Source: Emiliania huxleyi CCMP1516
Taxonomy: Eukaryota > Haptophyta > Isochrysidales > Noelaerhabdaceae
Reading direction: 5' to 3'
NCBI RefSeq assembly: GCF_000372725.1
Contig: NW_005196021.1
Coordinates: 944,123 to 1,008,122, forward strand
DNA length: 64,000 nt
Part shown: positions 29,501 to 38,804 of the stretch, piece by piece
Numbering within the stretch: the stretch's first letter is position 1
Layout of the letters: each line of letters opens with the position of its first letter
The notes under the pieces: generated by a model
What the model was told of the DNA's origin: nothing
The model's input: the letters and a program-made list of their open reading frames with translations, nothing else
Databases searched by the model: none
Made by a program: the position numbers and the translations under genes

Positions 29501-31747
29501 CCGCGCAGCACGCCTCCCGCACCCGCCCAAGCAGCGGCGCCTGCTCACTGCCTCGCGTGAGAAGAGGCGCTGTCCACGCCTCCCCGCCCCCTCCTCCCGC
29601 CCACGCAGCGGCGCCGCCATCTCCTCGAGCTGCTCGATCTCGGCTCTCTCTCTCGCTGCGCCTCGGCTAGATCTCGGCTAGATCTCGCCGCCATCTCCTC
29701 GAGCTATACCTACCTCTCTCGCTACGCCTCGGCTAGATCTCGGCTAGATCTCGCCGCCATCTCCTCGAGCTGCGCGCGCGTGAGGCAGCCCGACACGTCC
29801 GTCTCACCGACCAAACAGTCGAGGGAGAAGGACGCTTCTCTGTTCGCCGAGAGCACGCGCCGCAGCCCCTCGCACGCGGCGCGGAGCCTGCTCACGGCTG
29901 CAGCTGTGAAGAGACGCCGTTCACGCACGCGCAGCCTCGGCCACGCGGCGCAGAGCCTCTCTGCAGACCGCGCGCCCGCCAGCGCGTCGACTCCGTGCCG
30001 GGCCTCGATCTCCGCCGCAAAGTGGCGCAGCAGGAGCTCGTCGAGGGCCTGTCGGGGTGTGTGTGGGGGGGGGGGGGGTCGCGCCGAGCGGGGAGCCGGG
30101 GAGCCAGCAGGGTGTGTGTGTGTGTGGCTAAAAAGGGGGGGGGGGGGAAGGTGTTTGGGGGGCATCCCCCCCCCCCCTCAGGGAGAGTGGGTCTCGTCAT
30201 CCCCACGGTACAGCACAAATCTTGGTTTTACGGGGGGCTCCCCCTCCGCGGCGGGAGCGTGGAAGGGGGGCGCGGGGGCGCGGGGGTGGGGGGGTGGGTG
30301 TGGGGGGGGGGGGGTTGGCGTGGCGGGCGGGGTGCAGCTGTGTGCCTCCCCTCCGGCGTCTGCGGCGTCCGCGTGCGCAAGCATCCGCAGCTGGCCCTGC
30401 TTGATCGAGGCGATGCAGACCTGGAGTCGACAACTGCCCCCGTGTTGGACGCCCGACGGCGGGTCCACCCCTCTCTCGACGCCTCCCCGCACGCGCAAGC
30501 CTGGGTTGCCGCGTGCCCCGCGTCGACAAAGGCGACCGCCCGCTCCTCGGGCTGCGTGTACTCTGGCCTGGTCAACAATCGCTCGCCCTGCTAGACCAGA
30601 ACTCACGCCGCGCAGTCTCGGGCTGCGTGCACTAGCTGGCTCAAGTGCGCGGGCGTGGCGACCGCAGTACGGCTTCTCTTTTTGCTCATCGACTCTTCCC
30701 TGCTGTCTAAGGTCTGTGACTCTCGCCTCGAGAGCGCGCAGTCGAGCGCGGCGGCGGCCCCCTCCGAGACGAGGCGGAGGCAGCGCAGGCCTGCAGATGT
30801 CGGCAGTGAGGCGGCGAGGCGGTGGGTGGCGGGGCGGCGAGGCGGCGAGGTGGCGGGCGGCGGGTGGCGGGTGGCGGGTGGCGGGCGGCGGGTGGCGGAT
30901 GGCGGGTGGCGGGTGGCGGGTGGCGAGGGCCTGCAGTGAGGCGGTGGCAGTGAGGCAGTGAGGCAGCGAGGCAGTGGCAGTGAGGCAGCGAGGCGGTGGC
31001 AGTGAGGCAGTGAGGCGGTGGCAGTGAGGCAGCGAGGCAGTGGCAGTGAGGCAGTGAGGCGGTGGCAGTGAGGCAGCGAGGCGGCAAGGCGGTGAGTCGG
31101 CGAGGCGGTGGGCACGTGAGTGGTAGGCGGTGGGGAGTGGGTGGGGGGTGAGGGGGCGGGCTCGACGGGCCGAGCGAGGCGGGAGGAGGGCAGGGTGCGG
31201 AGGGCAGGAGGCGGGAGAGGCGCGGGCCTGCGAGCCGAGCCGCATCGAGGACGGCTTGTCTCTGCTCTGCGCTGTAGCGGTGAGGCACCGCGATCACCGC
31301 CTCGCGGAGCGCGGAGCCGTGGTCCCGCTCTGCCGTGGCCGCCAGGTGGCGGAGCAGCATCGCAAACAGCTGGACCGCCGTGAATGTGCGCCGCTGGCCG
31401 CAGTACTCGACCTCAGCCGAGACGGAGCCGTCGCCAGACGTCTTCAGCGAGACTGCGGGGCGAGGTTGTAGCGACTCGGCCGACTTGGGGCCGACGAGGC
31501 GCTTCGGGGCGATCACGTCCTCCGGGCTGCGCGAGCGTGTGGCAGAAGCACTCAGGCCAAGCCGGCGCCTGCGCCCGTCAAAGCCGACGAGCGAAGGCGT
31601 CGACCGCTCTGTCGCCTCGTTCACCAAGACGTCCACGCCACCTCTGCGCGCGACGGCGATGACAGAACTGGAGCCGCCCACGTCCAGGCCGAGCGCGCCG
31701 GCGCGGGCTCCACCGACGAGCGCGAAGAGGCAGAAAAGCCTCGTCAT
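26595..31747 (-). CDS. HYOU1: ER Hsp110/GRP170 (HYOU1)-type chaperone
   Basis: Starts with signal peptide MTRLFCLFALVGGARAG and the Hsp70 ATPase opening GALGLDVGGSSSVIAVARRG. Later come SLVGFDGRRRRLG, AARLAG/LRCLRLVSEGAAAALD, RAVAFVDAGHAATQ, LDELLLRHFAAEIEARHG, SAERLRAACEGLRRVLSA, VEMLGGLSRMPAV and LNAEEAVARGAAL. The C-terminal half has an acidic loop, KNDLEASVYAARADLS, EEWIYDEGEDAPREAY, and an Ala/Glu-rich end. All are Hsp110-class marks; with the signal peptide this is ER GRP170, a folding chaperone and nucleotide-exchange factor. No KDEL-like end is seen. Many GC-AG introns restore frame (30791-31227, 29888-29956, 29541-29614, 29193-29360, 27423-27488), plus a GA-AG candidate at 29065-29129. 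The acidic loop is broken by the N gap and duplicated low-quality sequence. Confidence 0.85.
27640..28030. other. Low-quality duplicate of 28250-28510
   Basis: Sequence left of the gap (TTCGGCCCAAGCGACCC, GCCGAACGGGCCCCCC and CTCCGCCGCCAGGCTTG in order) parallels 28317-28480 with many single-base and homopolymer differences. It looks like the same chaperone exon read badly at a contig end rather than real tandem DNA. Confidence 0.7.
28031..28130. other. Assembly gap (100 N)
   Basis: Exactly 100 N, a conventional placeholder length. The flanks overlap in content, so real missing sequence may be nil. Confidence 0.99.
29193..29360 (-). repeat. Intron made of four 42-nt tandem units
   Basis: This chaperone intron is 168 nt, exactly 4 x 42. 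Each unit, read on the minus strand, begins GCACGAGATCTGGGG and ends CCGCTTCTAG, so each could itself be a GC-AG intron. Copies differ by at most one base. Splicing the whole block joins LNAEEA to VARGAAL, the conserved Hsp70 sequence. A diverged single copy lies at 48901-48950. Confidence 0.85.
30840..31115. repeat. Intronic minisatellites in the chaperone gene
   Basis: Two arrays lie in the intron 30791-31227: GGCGGGTGGC-type units (30850-30930) and GGTGGCAGTGAGGCAGCGAG-type units (30935-31100). Both lie inside an intron whose 5' end copies the next exon's head. Confidence 0.75.
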
Positions 31748-31801
31748 GTGAGCGGGGAAGGCGAGGACGCCACCCGGCGTATTTTTTGAGCTTAGCCTCG
31801 A

Positions 31802-31879
31802 TGTGATCTGTGATCTGTAAGGGTCCGCCCGCAGGCGCATTTTGTATACCGAGGCGGTGCCCGGTGCCGAACCTGTCGG
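31802..31879 (+). repeat. 78-bp repeat, copy 2
   Basis: Identical over 78 bp to 24735-24812. Sits 55 nt upstream of the chaperone start (minus gene), so it may overlap that promoter or 5' UTR. Confidence 0.7.
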
Positions 31880-32185
31880 ACCTTAAGACAGCATTGTAGA
31901 TCCCTGGGCGAGGGTGGTGGAGAGGGCGGCCCGTCGGCGCCAAACCACCTCCCACCGAGGCGGGCAGGTTCCACGCGTTCCCGGACCGCCCCGTTGGAGG
32001 TAGACCGCTCGTCTAGCCAATCAGCCTTAAGCGAGCGATCTGGCCGTTGGAATGGCCGAGGTTGGTGGACTTGCGTCCTCGCATCGATCATGGTTTTACG
32101 AGCATTGTTAAGTTCCACTACGATCTCTGAACACTGGGCGAGGGACCTTCTTAGTTGTCCGGGCCTGCTTTGCAGGCTCGGCCGT

Positions 32186-32455
32186 TCAGAAATTTTCCCT
32201 CACCCCTCCTCCTCTTCGCCTCTTGCTGCGGTCTTTCTCGTATGACTTTTGATCCCCCGATTTTCTTGCCGATCCCTCCATTCGTTTGCGTAGGCGCTGC
32301 TTCTGGGCTTTCGTCACCGGCTCTCCATCCTCTCCATGCTGTTTGCTCGCCCCCTCTCCCTGACTCATCGAATCGCTACGTTCATTCTCAAAGCGCCCTC
32401 GCTTCCTCGGCGGCTGGGGCGCCTCGTCCTCTGGCTGTTCCTCTTCTACGTCCAT
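32186..32455 (-). CDS. Small charged ORF, unknown
   Basis: Starts MDVEEEQPEDEAPQPPRKRG and ends in a Lys/Arg-rich tail with possible nuclear-localisation character (QKQRLRKRMEG, DRSKRRRGGG). 89 aa, no homologue recognised. It lies among dispersed repeats in 31880-33970, so it may be part of an element rather than a host gene. Confidence 0.25.
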   Translation of the reverse strand: MDVEEEQPEDEAPQPPRKRGRFENERSDSMSQGEGASKQHGEDGEPVTKAQKQRLRKRMEGSARKSGDQKSYEKDRSKRRRGGGVRENF

Positions 32456-32516
32456 CACTGTGAATTCGTCGTCTGTCTGGCTGCCATCGTTCGGATGGCC
32501 CGTTTCGGGTGGCCTT

Positions 32517-32657
32517 CGATGTTATGAAACAAACGCAAGGCGGACACGGCATATCGCTCTCGGGCCCACAGACGTCCCGCACACCCGCCGCACACCCGCC
32601 GCCCCCGCGCGCGCCCCACCCCGGCCGGGCGAAAGGGGAGTGACAGTTTGGGATGAG
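32517..32657 (-). repeat. Inverted copy of the 4088-4240 repeat
   Basis: Reverse complement begins CCCAAACTGTCACTCCCCTT and runs to TTTGTTTCATAACATCGAA. The centre differs in length from the 4088 copy. Confidence 0.6.
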
Positions 32658-32809
32658 CAAGCCCGAGTATGTTGAGTCCTGGCTCAACAACGCAGATAAC
32701 AAGAGGGGGTGGTCCGGCTCCCAAGTCCGGCTCACGCGCCTCGAGCTTACCATCTACCGCACTGAACACTTTCGCCCCCTCGCTCCCAACCCATCCACCC
32801 CGCCCCGGG

Positions 32810-32990
32810 CCGCGCCGCGCGATCTCGGGCCGCGCGATCTCGGGCGATCTCGGGCCGCGCCGCGTGACCTCGGGCGGTCTCGCACGATCTCGCGCAATCC
32901 CGGAGCTCCACGCCACGCCACTCCACCCCACCCCACCTCACCCACCGCCGCGCCGCGCTATCTCGGGCGATCTCGGAGCGTCGCTCGCGC
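32810..32990. repeat. GATCTCGGGC-type repeats without a recognised host gene
   Basis: Irregular 8-12 nt units (GATCTCGGGC, CTCGGGCGAT) resemble the decamer arrays inside helicase introns, but no flanking exons were recognised. 32660-33570 otherwise holds no gene. Confidence 0.5.
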
Positions 32991-33285
32991 GGCGTCACAC
33001 CTGCTCAAAAAAAAGGAAGGGCCTGGTTGGAGCCACGGGGCTCACGAGGACGTGCTCGCTCGGTTCTCGCCGCCTCGCCCTGCGCCACTTGGGCCGGTGA
33101 GGCGGCGCCCCGCGCGGCGCGTCCCTCGCCCCGTCACGCCGACCCCTGCGCGTACCGCTCATCCTCAGCCCTCTCGGGGTTACTCTTGCGCTCACGCAGG
33201 GGAACCCGGCGGTACTCCCTTCCCCCCACCTCCGACGGGTTAGGTCGGTTCTGCGCCCCTTGGCGCCTGTGCATGTCCCGCGTGC

Positions 33286-33378
33286 CCGCCTGCCAGGGCT
33301 GATGCCAAGGCCAAATCAACAACATGCCCGGCTGATGCCAGGGCCAAACCCACTGCCCGGCTGGTGCCAAGGCTCAAT
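33286..33378 (+). repeat. Three tandem units of about 31 bp
   Basis: Three imperfect copies of GGCTGATGCCAAGGCCAAA-type sequence (variants CCAGGG and GGTGCC). Non-coding. Confidence 0.5.
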
Positions 33379-33569
33379 GAATCTCTTCTCCGTCTCTGTG
33401 TGCCAGTCCGCGCCAGTCCGCGCCCTTGTCGTGCCAGTGTGCTGTGAGAGAGGCTTGTGTCTTAAGAATTCTCCGTCTCTTTCCCCCCCCCGCCCAGACA
33501 GGACTGATTTTTTCGTTGGGGAGAAGGTCAAGGGCTGTCCGAGCCTGGCTGTTCTTGACCTTTCTACCG

Positions 33570-33733
33570 TCACACCGCCATCGCCGTCGGGGAGAGGGGG
33601 GACGACACTGCTTCAGCAGCGTGCATGCACCTCGATCCTGTACCGTGTTTGTTGTTTATGACCCCCCCCAATGAACACACCAGTGAGGGAGGGCGAGACG
33701 ATCGAGGGGTCCCGTACCACGCGGAATCGACCC
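33570..33733 (+). repeat. Dispersed repeat, copy at 60189-60403
   Basis: Shared blocks in order: TCACACCGCCA, GTACCGTGTTTGTT, CCCCCAATGAAC and GAGACGATCGAGGGGTCCCG, ending GCGGAATCGACCC. The 60189 copy has extra insertions and lies next to the SINE-like tail at 60083-60130. Confidence 0.6.
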
Positions 33734-33975
33734 TATCCAGTGCTCAAGTGCTCAAGAACCTCGGAAGGCTCTCTTCGGTCGATCAGCCTGCAAGGAAATC
33801 CGCGGCCATTGCAAGGCTGTAATCGCAAAACTGGCAGCCTTGCAGGACTGTCTAGCACATCCATCGTCCCCGGGTGAGCTGCCGGCCCCGCCCGTCCCCA
33901 TCCGCCGACACTCGCAATCCGTTCCCAACGCGCGCCTCACCGTGTCTCTCACTCTCCCCGTCAAAGGATCCAACA

Positions 33976-34950
33976 ATGTTGGCACTGAAGCTGATGCTGA
34001 TCGCTGGATCCAACGCTCTGCCGATTAACGTACCGGACGGGCAGGAGTACCGTGTGCTTGACCTCGACACGTCGTGTACGGAGGCAGGCCATGACATGTA
34101 CGACAACCCGCAGCACACGAAGTTGAAGTGCTGCCCTGGTTCCGAGGAGAAAGTTGAGCCATGCCGTGGCGTTGACAACTGCTACTTTTGTCGCGAGGAA
34201 CCACGGACTGTCTACGAGGTGTTCAACAAAGGGGGAAAGGCGACGATCCGTTCCGTCGACGATCCCAGCGTCGTGAAGCCGTTGCCGACCGCCGGGCCTC
34301 TGACCATCAGGGGGTACCGCTGCTCTGACGCGGCATCCATCGGCGAGCCGTGGGAGATGAACCTCGAGAATGTCGACTTCGCGGGAATTGACTGGCTTCG
34401 AGACGGCCAATGCTGGGACTTCGCCAGCTACAATCCACCTGCTGCCAACAACATGGTGCAGATGTATGAGCTGACCATCAAGGATATGGCAAAGTTCGCC
34501 ACCTCCAAATACTGCGAGATCAACAAAGGGAAGGTGACTGATCCTGATCCTAACTGCACCTCTGGACATACCTTTGGCGGGGCTGAGTATCATACTTTCA
34601 ATGCGGAGGGGTTCTGGGCTCTCAAGGGCACCAAGGAGATGATCCTCCACTCCCGTGAGGTCTACCGCTTGGGTTGTGCGATGGACGAGATTGGGTGCCC
34701 CAACGGCTCCTGCCAGGCGAACGACGAGGCGCTGGTGAATATGGTGAAGAGTGCCTACCTCCAGATGTGTGATATGGTTTGCCCCAACCCCGAGGGGTGC
34801 TGCAAGTCGCGCGAGGGTTTCTTCTACTCTCAACAAGACCCGTGCTCGGATGAAAAGTTGTGCACGACTTCTGGCATCTGCGAAGGTCAGTGGTGGCCGC
34901 ATCGCTACGTCAACATCCCCCCTTCGTCCTCGTCCTCCTCCTCTGAGTGA
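33976..34950 (+). CDS. Secreted Cys-rich protein, unknown
   Basis: Intronless, 324 aa. The ATG at 33976 is chosen because a short signal peptide MLALKLMLIAGSNALP follows directly. Many paired Cys follow: KLKCCPGSEEKVEPCRGVDN, CYFCREEP, DGQCWDF, GCAMDEIGCPNGSCQ, CDMVCPNPEGCCKSREG and CTTSGICEGQWW. It ends with a poly-Ser tail. No catalytic motif recognised. The Cys pattern suggests an extracellular disulfide-bonded protein. Codon use and lack of introns differ from neighbouring multi-exon genes. Confidence 0.65.
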   Translation: MLALKLMLIAGSNALPINVPDGQEYRVLDLDTSCTEAGHDMYDNPQHTKLKCCPGSEEKVEPCRGVDNCYFCREEPRTVYEVFNKGGKATIRSVDDPSVVKPLPTAGPLTIRGYRCSDAASIGEPWEMNLENVDFAGIDWLRDGQCWDFASYNPPAANNMVQMYELTIKDMAKFATSKYCEINKGKVTDPDPNCTSGHTFGGAEYHTFNAEGFWALKGTKEMILHSREVYRLGCAMDEIGCPNGSCQANDEALVNMVKSAYLQMCDMVCPNPEGCCKSREGFFYSQQDPCSDEKLCTTSGICEGQWWPHRYVNIPPSSSSSSSE

Positions 34951-35605
34951 GCAACTCAGTGAGAAGCGCCCCCATCGGGCAGTCTTGCGTTCGAATCCCA
35001 AGGCATCATCTGCCGCTCTGTCCACTCGCTCGCTCTCTCTCCCACCCCCTCCCCCCTCGCTGTTGTTCACTATAGCGTTCCTCTGTCCATTGAAACTCGT
35101 GTCGTCTCTACCCACCTACGTCCGTGGCCTTTTGTTTTTGTGCTTGAAAGGTTTCGTAATCGACCCTCTTTAAGGTCTAGGTAAGGTCTAGGGACGTTGA
35201 CTCGGAGTCAACGACTGATCTGTGCATGTGGCAGAGTTGGGCAGCTCTGGCTCGGCTGTGTGCGTCCGAGAGTCGAGATAGAGCATATAGAGCCGAGAAT
35301 CTCGTTAAAGGTGCGCTAAGCCTAAGGCCTAGAGCCGTACAAGGGAGGTGTGCGCATGGAGGTGTGTCTTAGTAGGTGCATTTAAAAAGGTGGCGCGGTC
35401 GATCTCACACGTGCGCGTGTCAGTGGACAGTGCACCTCAACACCCAAACCGCCTCATTTTTATACGATGATGCGGCCGCGGCGCGCGGGGCGCGGGGGGG
35501 GGGGGGGGGGGAAGAGGCAAGAGCGAGAGCTGCGCGGTGCGAGCGAGCGAGCCAGTGCAGGGGATACTTCCGCCCGCCCCGCGAGTCGCGCTCCGCAGAG
35601 AGGCG
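34951..35605. other. Intergenic stretch
   Basis: Pyrimidine-rich at 35028-35055, then repeated TAAGGTCTAGG near 35172-35190, a perfect palindrome at 35195-35213 and poly-G at 35498-35511. No ORF of interest. Confidence 0.45.
35195..35213. promoter_or_regulatory. Perfect 19-nt palindrome
   Basis: Arms CGTTGACTC and GAGTCAACG flank a single G. The core TGACTC is AP-1/bZIP-like (TGASTCA half-sites). Whether it is a protein-binding site or a hairpin is unknown; it lies about 245 nt after the secreted-protein stop. Confidence 0.3.
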
Positions 35606-36020
35606 TCAGCGACGCATCAGCTGCTGCCGTAGCAAATCCGCGGCGCTCCGGTTGGCGTCGCTCGAGCCGCCCTGCCTCGGCCTTGGCGGCGGCCCGCCAC
35701 CGCTGCCGCCGTGCTGGTACGGCGGCGGCGCGCCCGGCGGCGGGCGCGGCAAGTGCTGATACGGCGGCGGGTGGTGCTGGTACGGCGGCGGCGCGTGGGA
35801 GGGGTACGGCGGCGGCGCGTGATGCTGGTACGGCGGCGGCGCCTGATGCTGGTACGGGTTGTGTGGCGGCTGCGGGCGCGACATGCCGAGCTGCTGCCGG
35901 AGCAGCGAGGCGGCGCCGCCCACGCCGCCGCCGCCGTACCCGGGCGGCGGCCCGGGCGGCGGCCTGGCGTACGGCTGGTGGCGCCCGTCCGACCGGCCGT
36001 GCCGCACCGGCCCGGGTCCT
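35606..36020 (-). CDS. Pro/His/Tyr-rich protein 3' exon with LLRQQL motifs
   Basis: The minus-strand frame encodes repeated PPPYQHH units and two copies of a motif: AASLLRQQLGMSRP and AADLLRQQLMRR, the second ending in the stop at 35606. Repeated LLRQQL helices in Pro-rich context suggest a scaffold or RNA-binding protein, but no family is recognised. The reading frame upstream (to about 36240) shifts, so another exon with Gly/Arg-rich sequence (ENTHVRFGGEGGRHDRGGGE) probably belongs to it. No start found. Confidence 0.45.
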
Positions 36021-36529
36021 CCCCCGCCGGCCCCTCTCCCCCGCCGCGATCGTGCCTGCCGCCCTCGCCGCCGAAGCGGACGTGTGTGTTCTCGCGCCCG
36101 CCGCCGCCGCCGCCGCCGCCGGGGTGCGGCGGGCTGCGGCCGGTGTAGGGATGCGGAGGAGAGGAGGGGGAGGCGGAGGAGGGGCAGGGGGAGTACAGTA
36201 GTACCCTGGCGGCGGGCTCACCGGGCCCGCCGCCAGCCGCGCGTCGCGTACGCACTACCTACCTAAGGGCTGCTATCCCGGGGTGGCGATGGCGTCGGCG
36301 CTCAGCTTCCGCTCGAGGTACGAATCAGGCCTTTTACCCCATCAGCAAGCTTCCGCGCGAAAAAAGAAAGGATTTTACCGGACAGGCATGTTCCGCACGA
36401 CAGTCGACACACCGCTCGATGCTCGCGCGGCGAGCCGCGGGCGTTAGCGCGCATATAGGAGTAGCAGCGCTTCGGTGCCCGGGCCTCGCGAGCGGGCGAG
36501 CGCGGCCTCCGGACGGCTCCCAACCCTGT

Positions 36530-38518
36530 TTACTTGTCGAGCGCCTTGAGGTCCTCCTTGCTCCAGACGGAGGGGAAGCACTTTGGCACCAGCTTGCGGA
36601 TCAGGGGGAGGAAGGCGATGAAGAATGGGAAGATGACCGAGATGTACGGGTTTGGCACCTTGGTCAGGGCGTAGAGGACGGCGAGGCAGGAGAACTGGAA
36701 GAGCGTGAAGAGGTGGAGCGGCTTGCGCGCCACCTGGGTCACGTAGTCGTACTGCGGGTACTTCTTCGTGTCCCAGATGAGCCACAGCCAGAGCCGCTCG
36801 TACAACTGCACGCCCGGCAGCGCCTATTCAGTTGGCCCGGGTGTGAAGAGACGCTGTTCACACCTCCTTCACCAGCCACAGCCCGGCAGCGCCGTGACGC
36901 CCATGTAGAGGAAGACGCCCGCCAGGACCACCTTCGGGATCTTGGTGAGCACCGCAGAGAGGCCGAGCGCGGCGAGGAGGAGGCAGTGGATGCCCAGGTG
37001 CGTCACCCGCTGCTCGACCACGTTGGTCACCTTGGAGACCGTCTGGCCGTGCTCGTTCTTGGAGTCCTCGCGCGTCATGAGCGACATGAGGTGCGACATC
37101 GAGCGGACGGTCGCGGCGTGCGTGAAGGGGAGGCCGAAGAAGCCGCAGATGGGGTAGATGAAGATGCCGCACACGAGGAGGTCGAGGTGGTACGCGCCGC
37201 CCTTCTTCAGGTTGTGGTCCTTGCGGTTGATGAGCAGCGTCGTCAGGTTCTGGTCGAGGTAGCCGAGCACGGCGAGGCCGAGCGCCGGCACGGCGGTGAA
37301 GAAGATGAAGCCGACGCCGGGCGTGTCGTAGCCGGAGGCGGTCTCGTCCCCGAACGGGTTGACGAACCAGCCGCGCGACTCGCCGGTCCCGTTGAGCGTC
37401 GCGGTGGGCACAACCTCGTCCGGCATGTCGAGGCAGGGCACGTCGACGTCGCGGAAGCCGTAGTTGATGCCAGAGTAGAGGAGGATGGAGAGGGTGACGC
37501 CGTAGTTGGCGATGAGCTTGCGGACGAGCGGCGTCGTCTCGTTGCGCTTGGGGAAGGCGCGGCACCACATGGCGGTGAAGTAGGTGAAGAGGCCGAGCAG
37601 CGTGCCGAGGAAGGCCTTTGCGCGGTTGGCCGGCGCCGCCGGGTCGTCGCCCTCGACGTCGGGGTCGGCGAGGTAGAGCTTGATGAGGGTGGTGAAGGCG
37701 CCGACGATGAAGATGATCGAGATGAGGAAGGAGAAGATCTCCTCGGTGAATCTCGTGCAGACCTTCATGCACGCCGAGAGGTCGAAGAGCGCGACGAGGA
37801 TCGTGAAGAGCGAGCACCACAGTGCCTGCCAGACGCGCGCCGCCAGGAAGTCGACCTCCATCTGCCAGGGGGGCGGGGGGGGGGGGGGTCAGCGGCCGGG
37901 TGGGAAGGGGGGGAAGGGGAGAGGGAGTGAGGGGGGAGTGGGGGGGGAGCGCGCCCATTGGCAGATCTCGTAAAAGACGACGGTGAAGGCGAGCTCGGGG
38001 CCGGTCGCGCCGAGGATGCAGAGGGGCTGGCCCGAGAGGAAGGAGTAGATGAGGCCCGACATGCCAGACGAGATGATCGTCTCGATGACGCCGAGCTGGT
38101 TGTCGGTCGCGTCGGCGAAGGCGGCGCCGAAGGTGACGGCGGGGGAGAGGCAGGCGAAGAAGAGGAAGCAGATGGAGGCGGTCGTCTTCATGCAATTGCC
38201 GCCGGTGAAGGCCTCGGTCCAGTCCGACACGTAGAGCGGCACGCGGCGCAGCAGGTCGGCGCGGAGCCCGCCGGCGAAGCGGCCGGAGAACTCGAGCGGC
38301 TCGAGTTCCGAGATGGGCTTCTTCCCCTTCCGCCGCTTCGCCCCGCTGGATTTCGTGGCCACTCCCACCATCCCGCTCTCCTGGTCCGGCGTCTCGGGCA
38401 CAGAGAACGGGTCAGCCTCTGCATCGTGGCCCGCCGTCGCCGGCGTCTCCAAGGCGTCCGCGACGTGGTTGACAGAGGAATAGTTGTCGTCGCCCGGGTA
38501 CTCCGCCCTCTTCGACAT
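36530..38518 (-). CDS. SLC4-family bicarbonate/anion transporter
   Basis: Moves bicarbonate or other anions across a membrane. ATG at 38516-38518, then a short hydrophilic N-terminus. The SLC4 core begins FAGGLRADLLRRVPLYVSDW and has LSPAVTFGAAF, GQPLCILGATGPELAF (first half repeat), VWQALWCSLF, about ten more hydrophobic segments, SHLMSLMTRE, RVTHLGIHCLLLAAL and GVFLYMGVTALPG, ending KEDLKALDK. Without the large cytosolic N-domain of animal SLC4, it resembles plant BOR and algal AE-like forms. In coccolithophores an SLC4 gene (AEL1) is linked to carbon uptake and calcification, so this could be a relative. The intron 36824-36892 is GC-AG with a 16-nt copy of the next exon and hosts the GTGTGAAGAG hairpin. 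A second intron at about 37865-37962 has an unclear donor. Confidence 0.85.
36841..36863 (-). repeat. Hairpin intron element GTGTGAA...TTCACAC (SLC4)
   Basis: The core GTGTGAAGAGACGCTGTTCA ending CAC forms 7-bp inverted arms. Near-identical cores lie in introns of the PhoX-like gene (17927-17949) and the chaperone (29905-29925), with a weaker one at 29555-29580. This is the clearest case of an intron body shared by unrelated genes. Confidence 0.75.
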
Positions 38519-38804
38519 GATGTGGACCTGACGGAGTGGGCGGGTGGGACCTGTGGTCAGCAGGGGTTTTCGAGCGGCCGCGATGCGGCTGGCGAGCCAC
38601 GAATCGCAGATCTCGTTGTTCTCCGGGAGGCGGCGTGCTCGTCGCGGGAGGTGTGGTGGTCTCTCTCTCTCTCTCTCGGTTGTGAGCTCTTGTGCGCAGG
38701 CTGGGGAAGGGTTTGGGGATCTTTACCTGTGTCGAAGGACCGACGTGGATCGGGGACGGTTGTGCGTGTCTTCGAAGGGACTCTCAGCGCCGTTCACAGC
38801 CTTG

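Noticed and set aside
32186-32455. Retroelement protein
   Set aside because: Only charge composition suggests it; no zinc knuckle, protease, polymerase or terminal repeats seen nearby.
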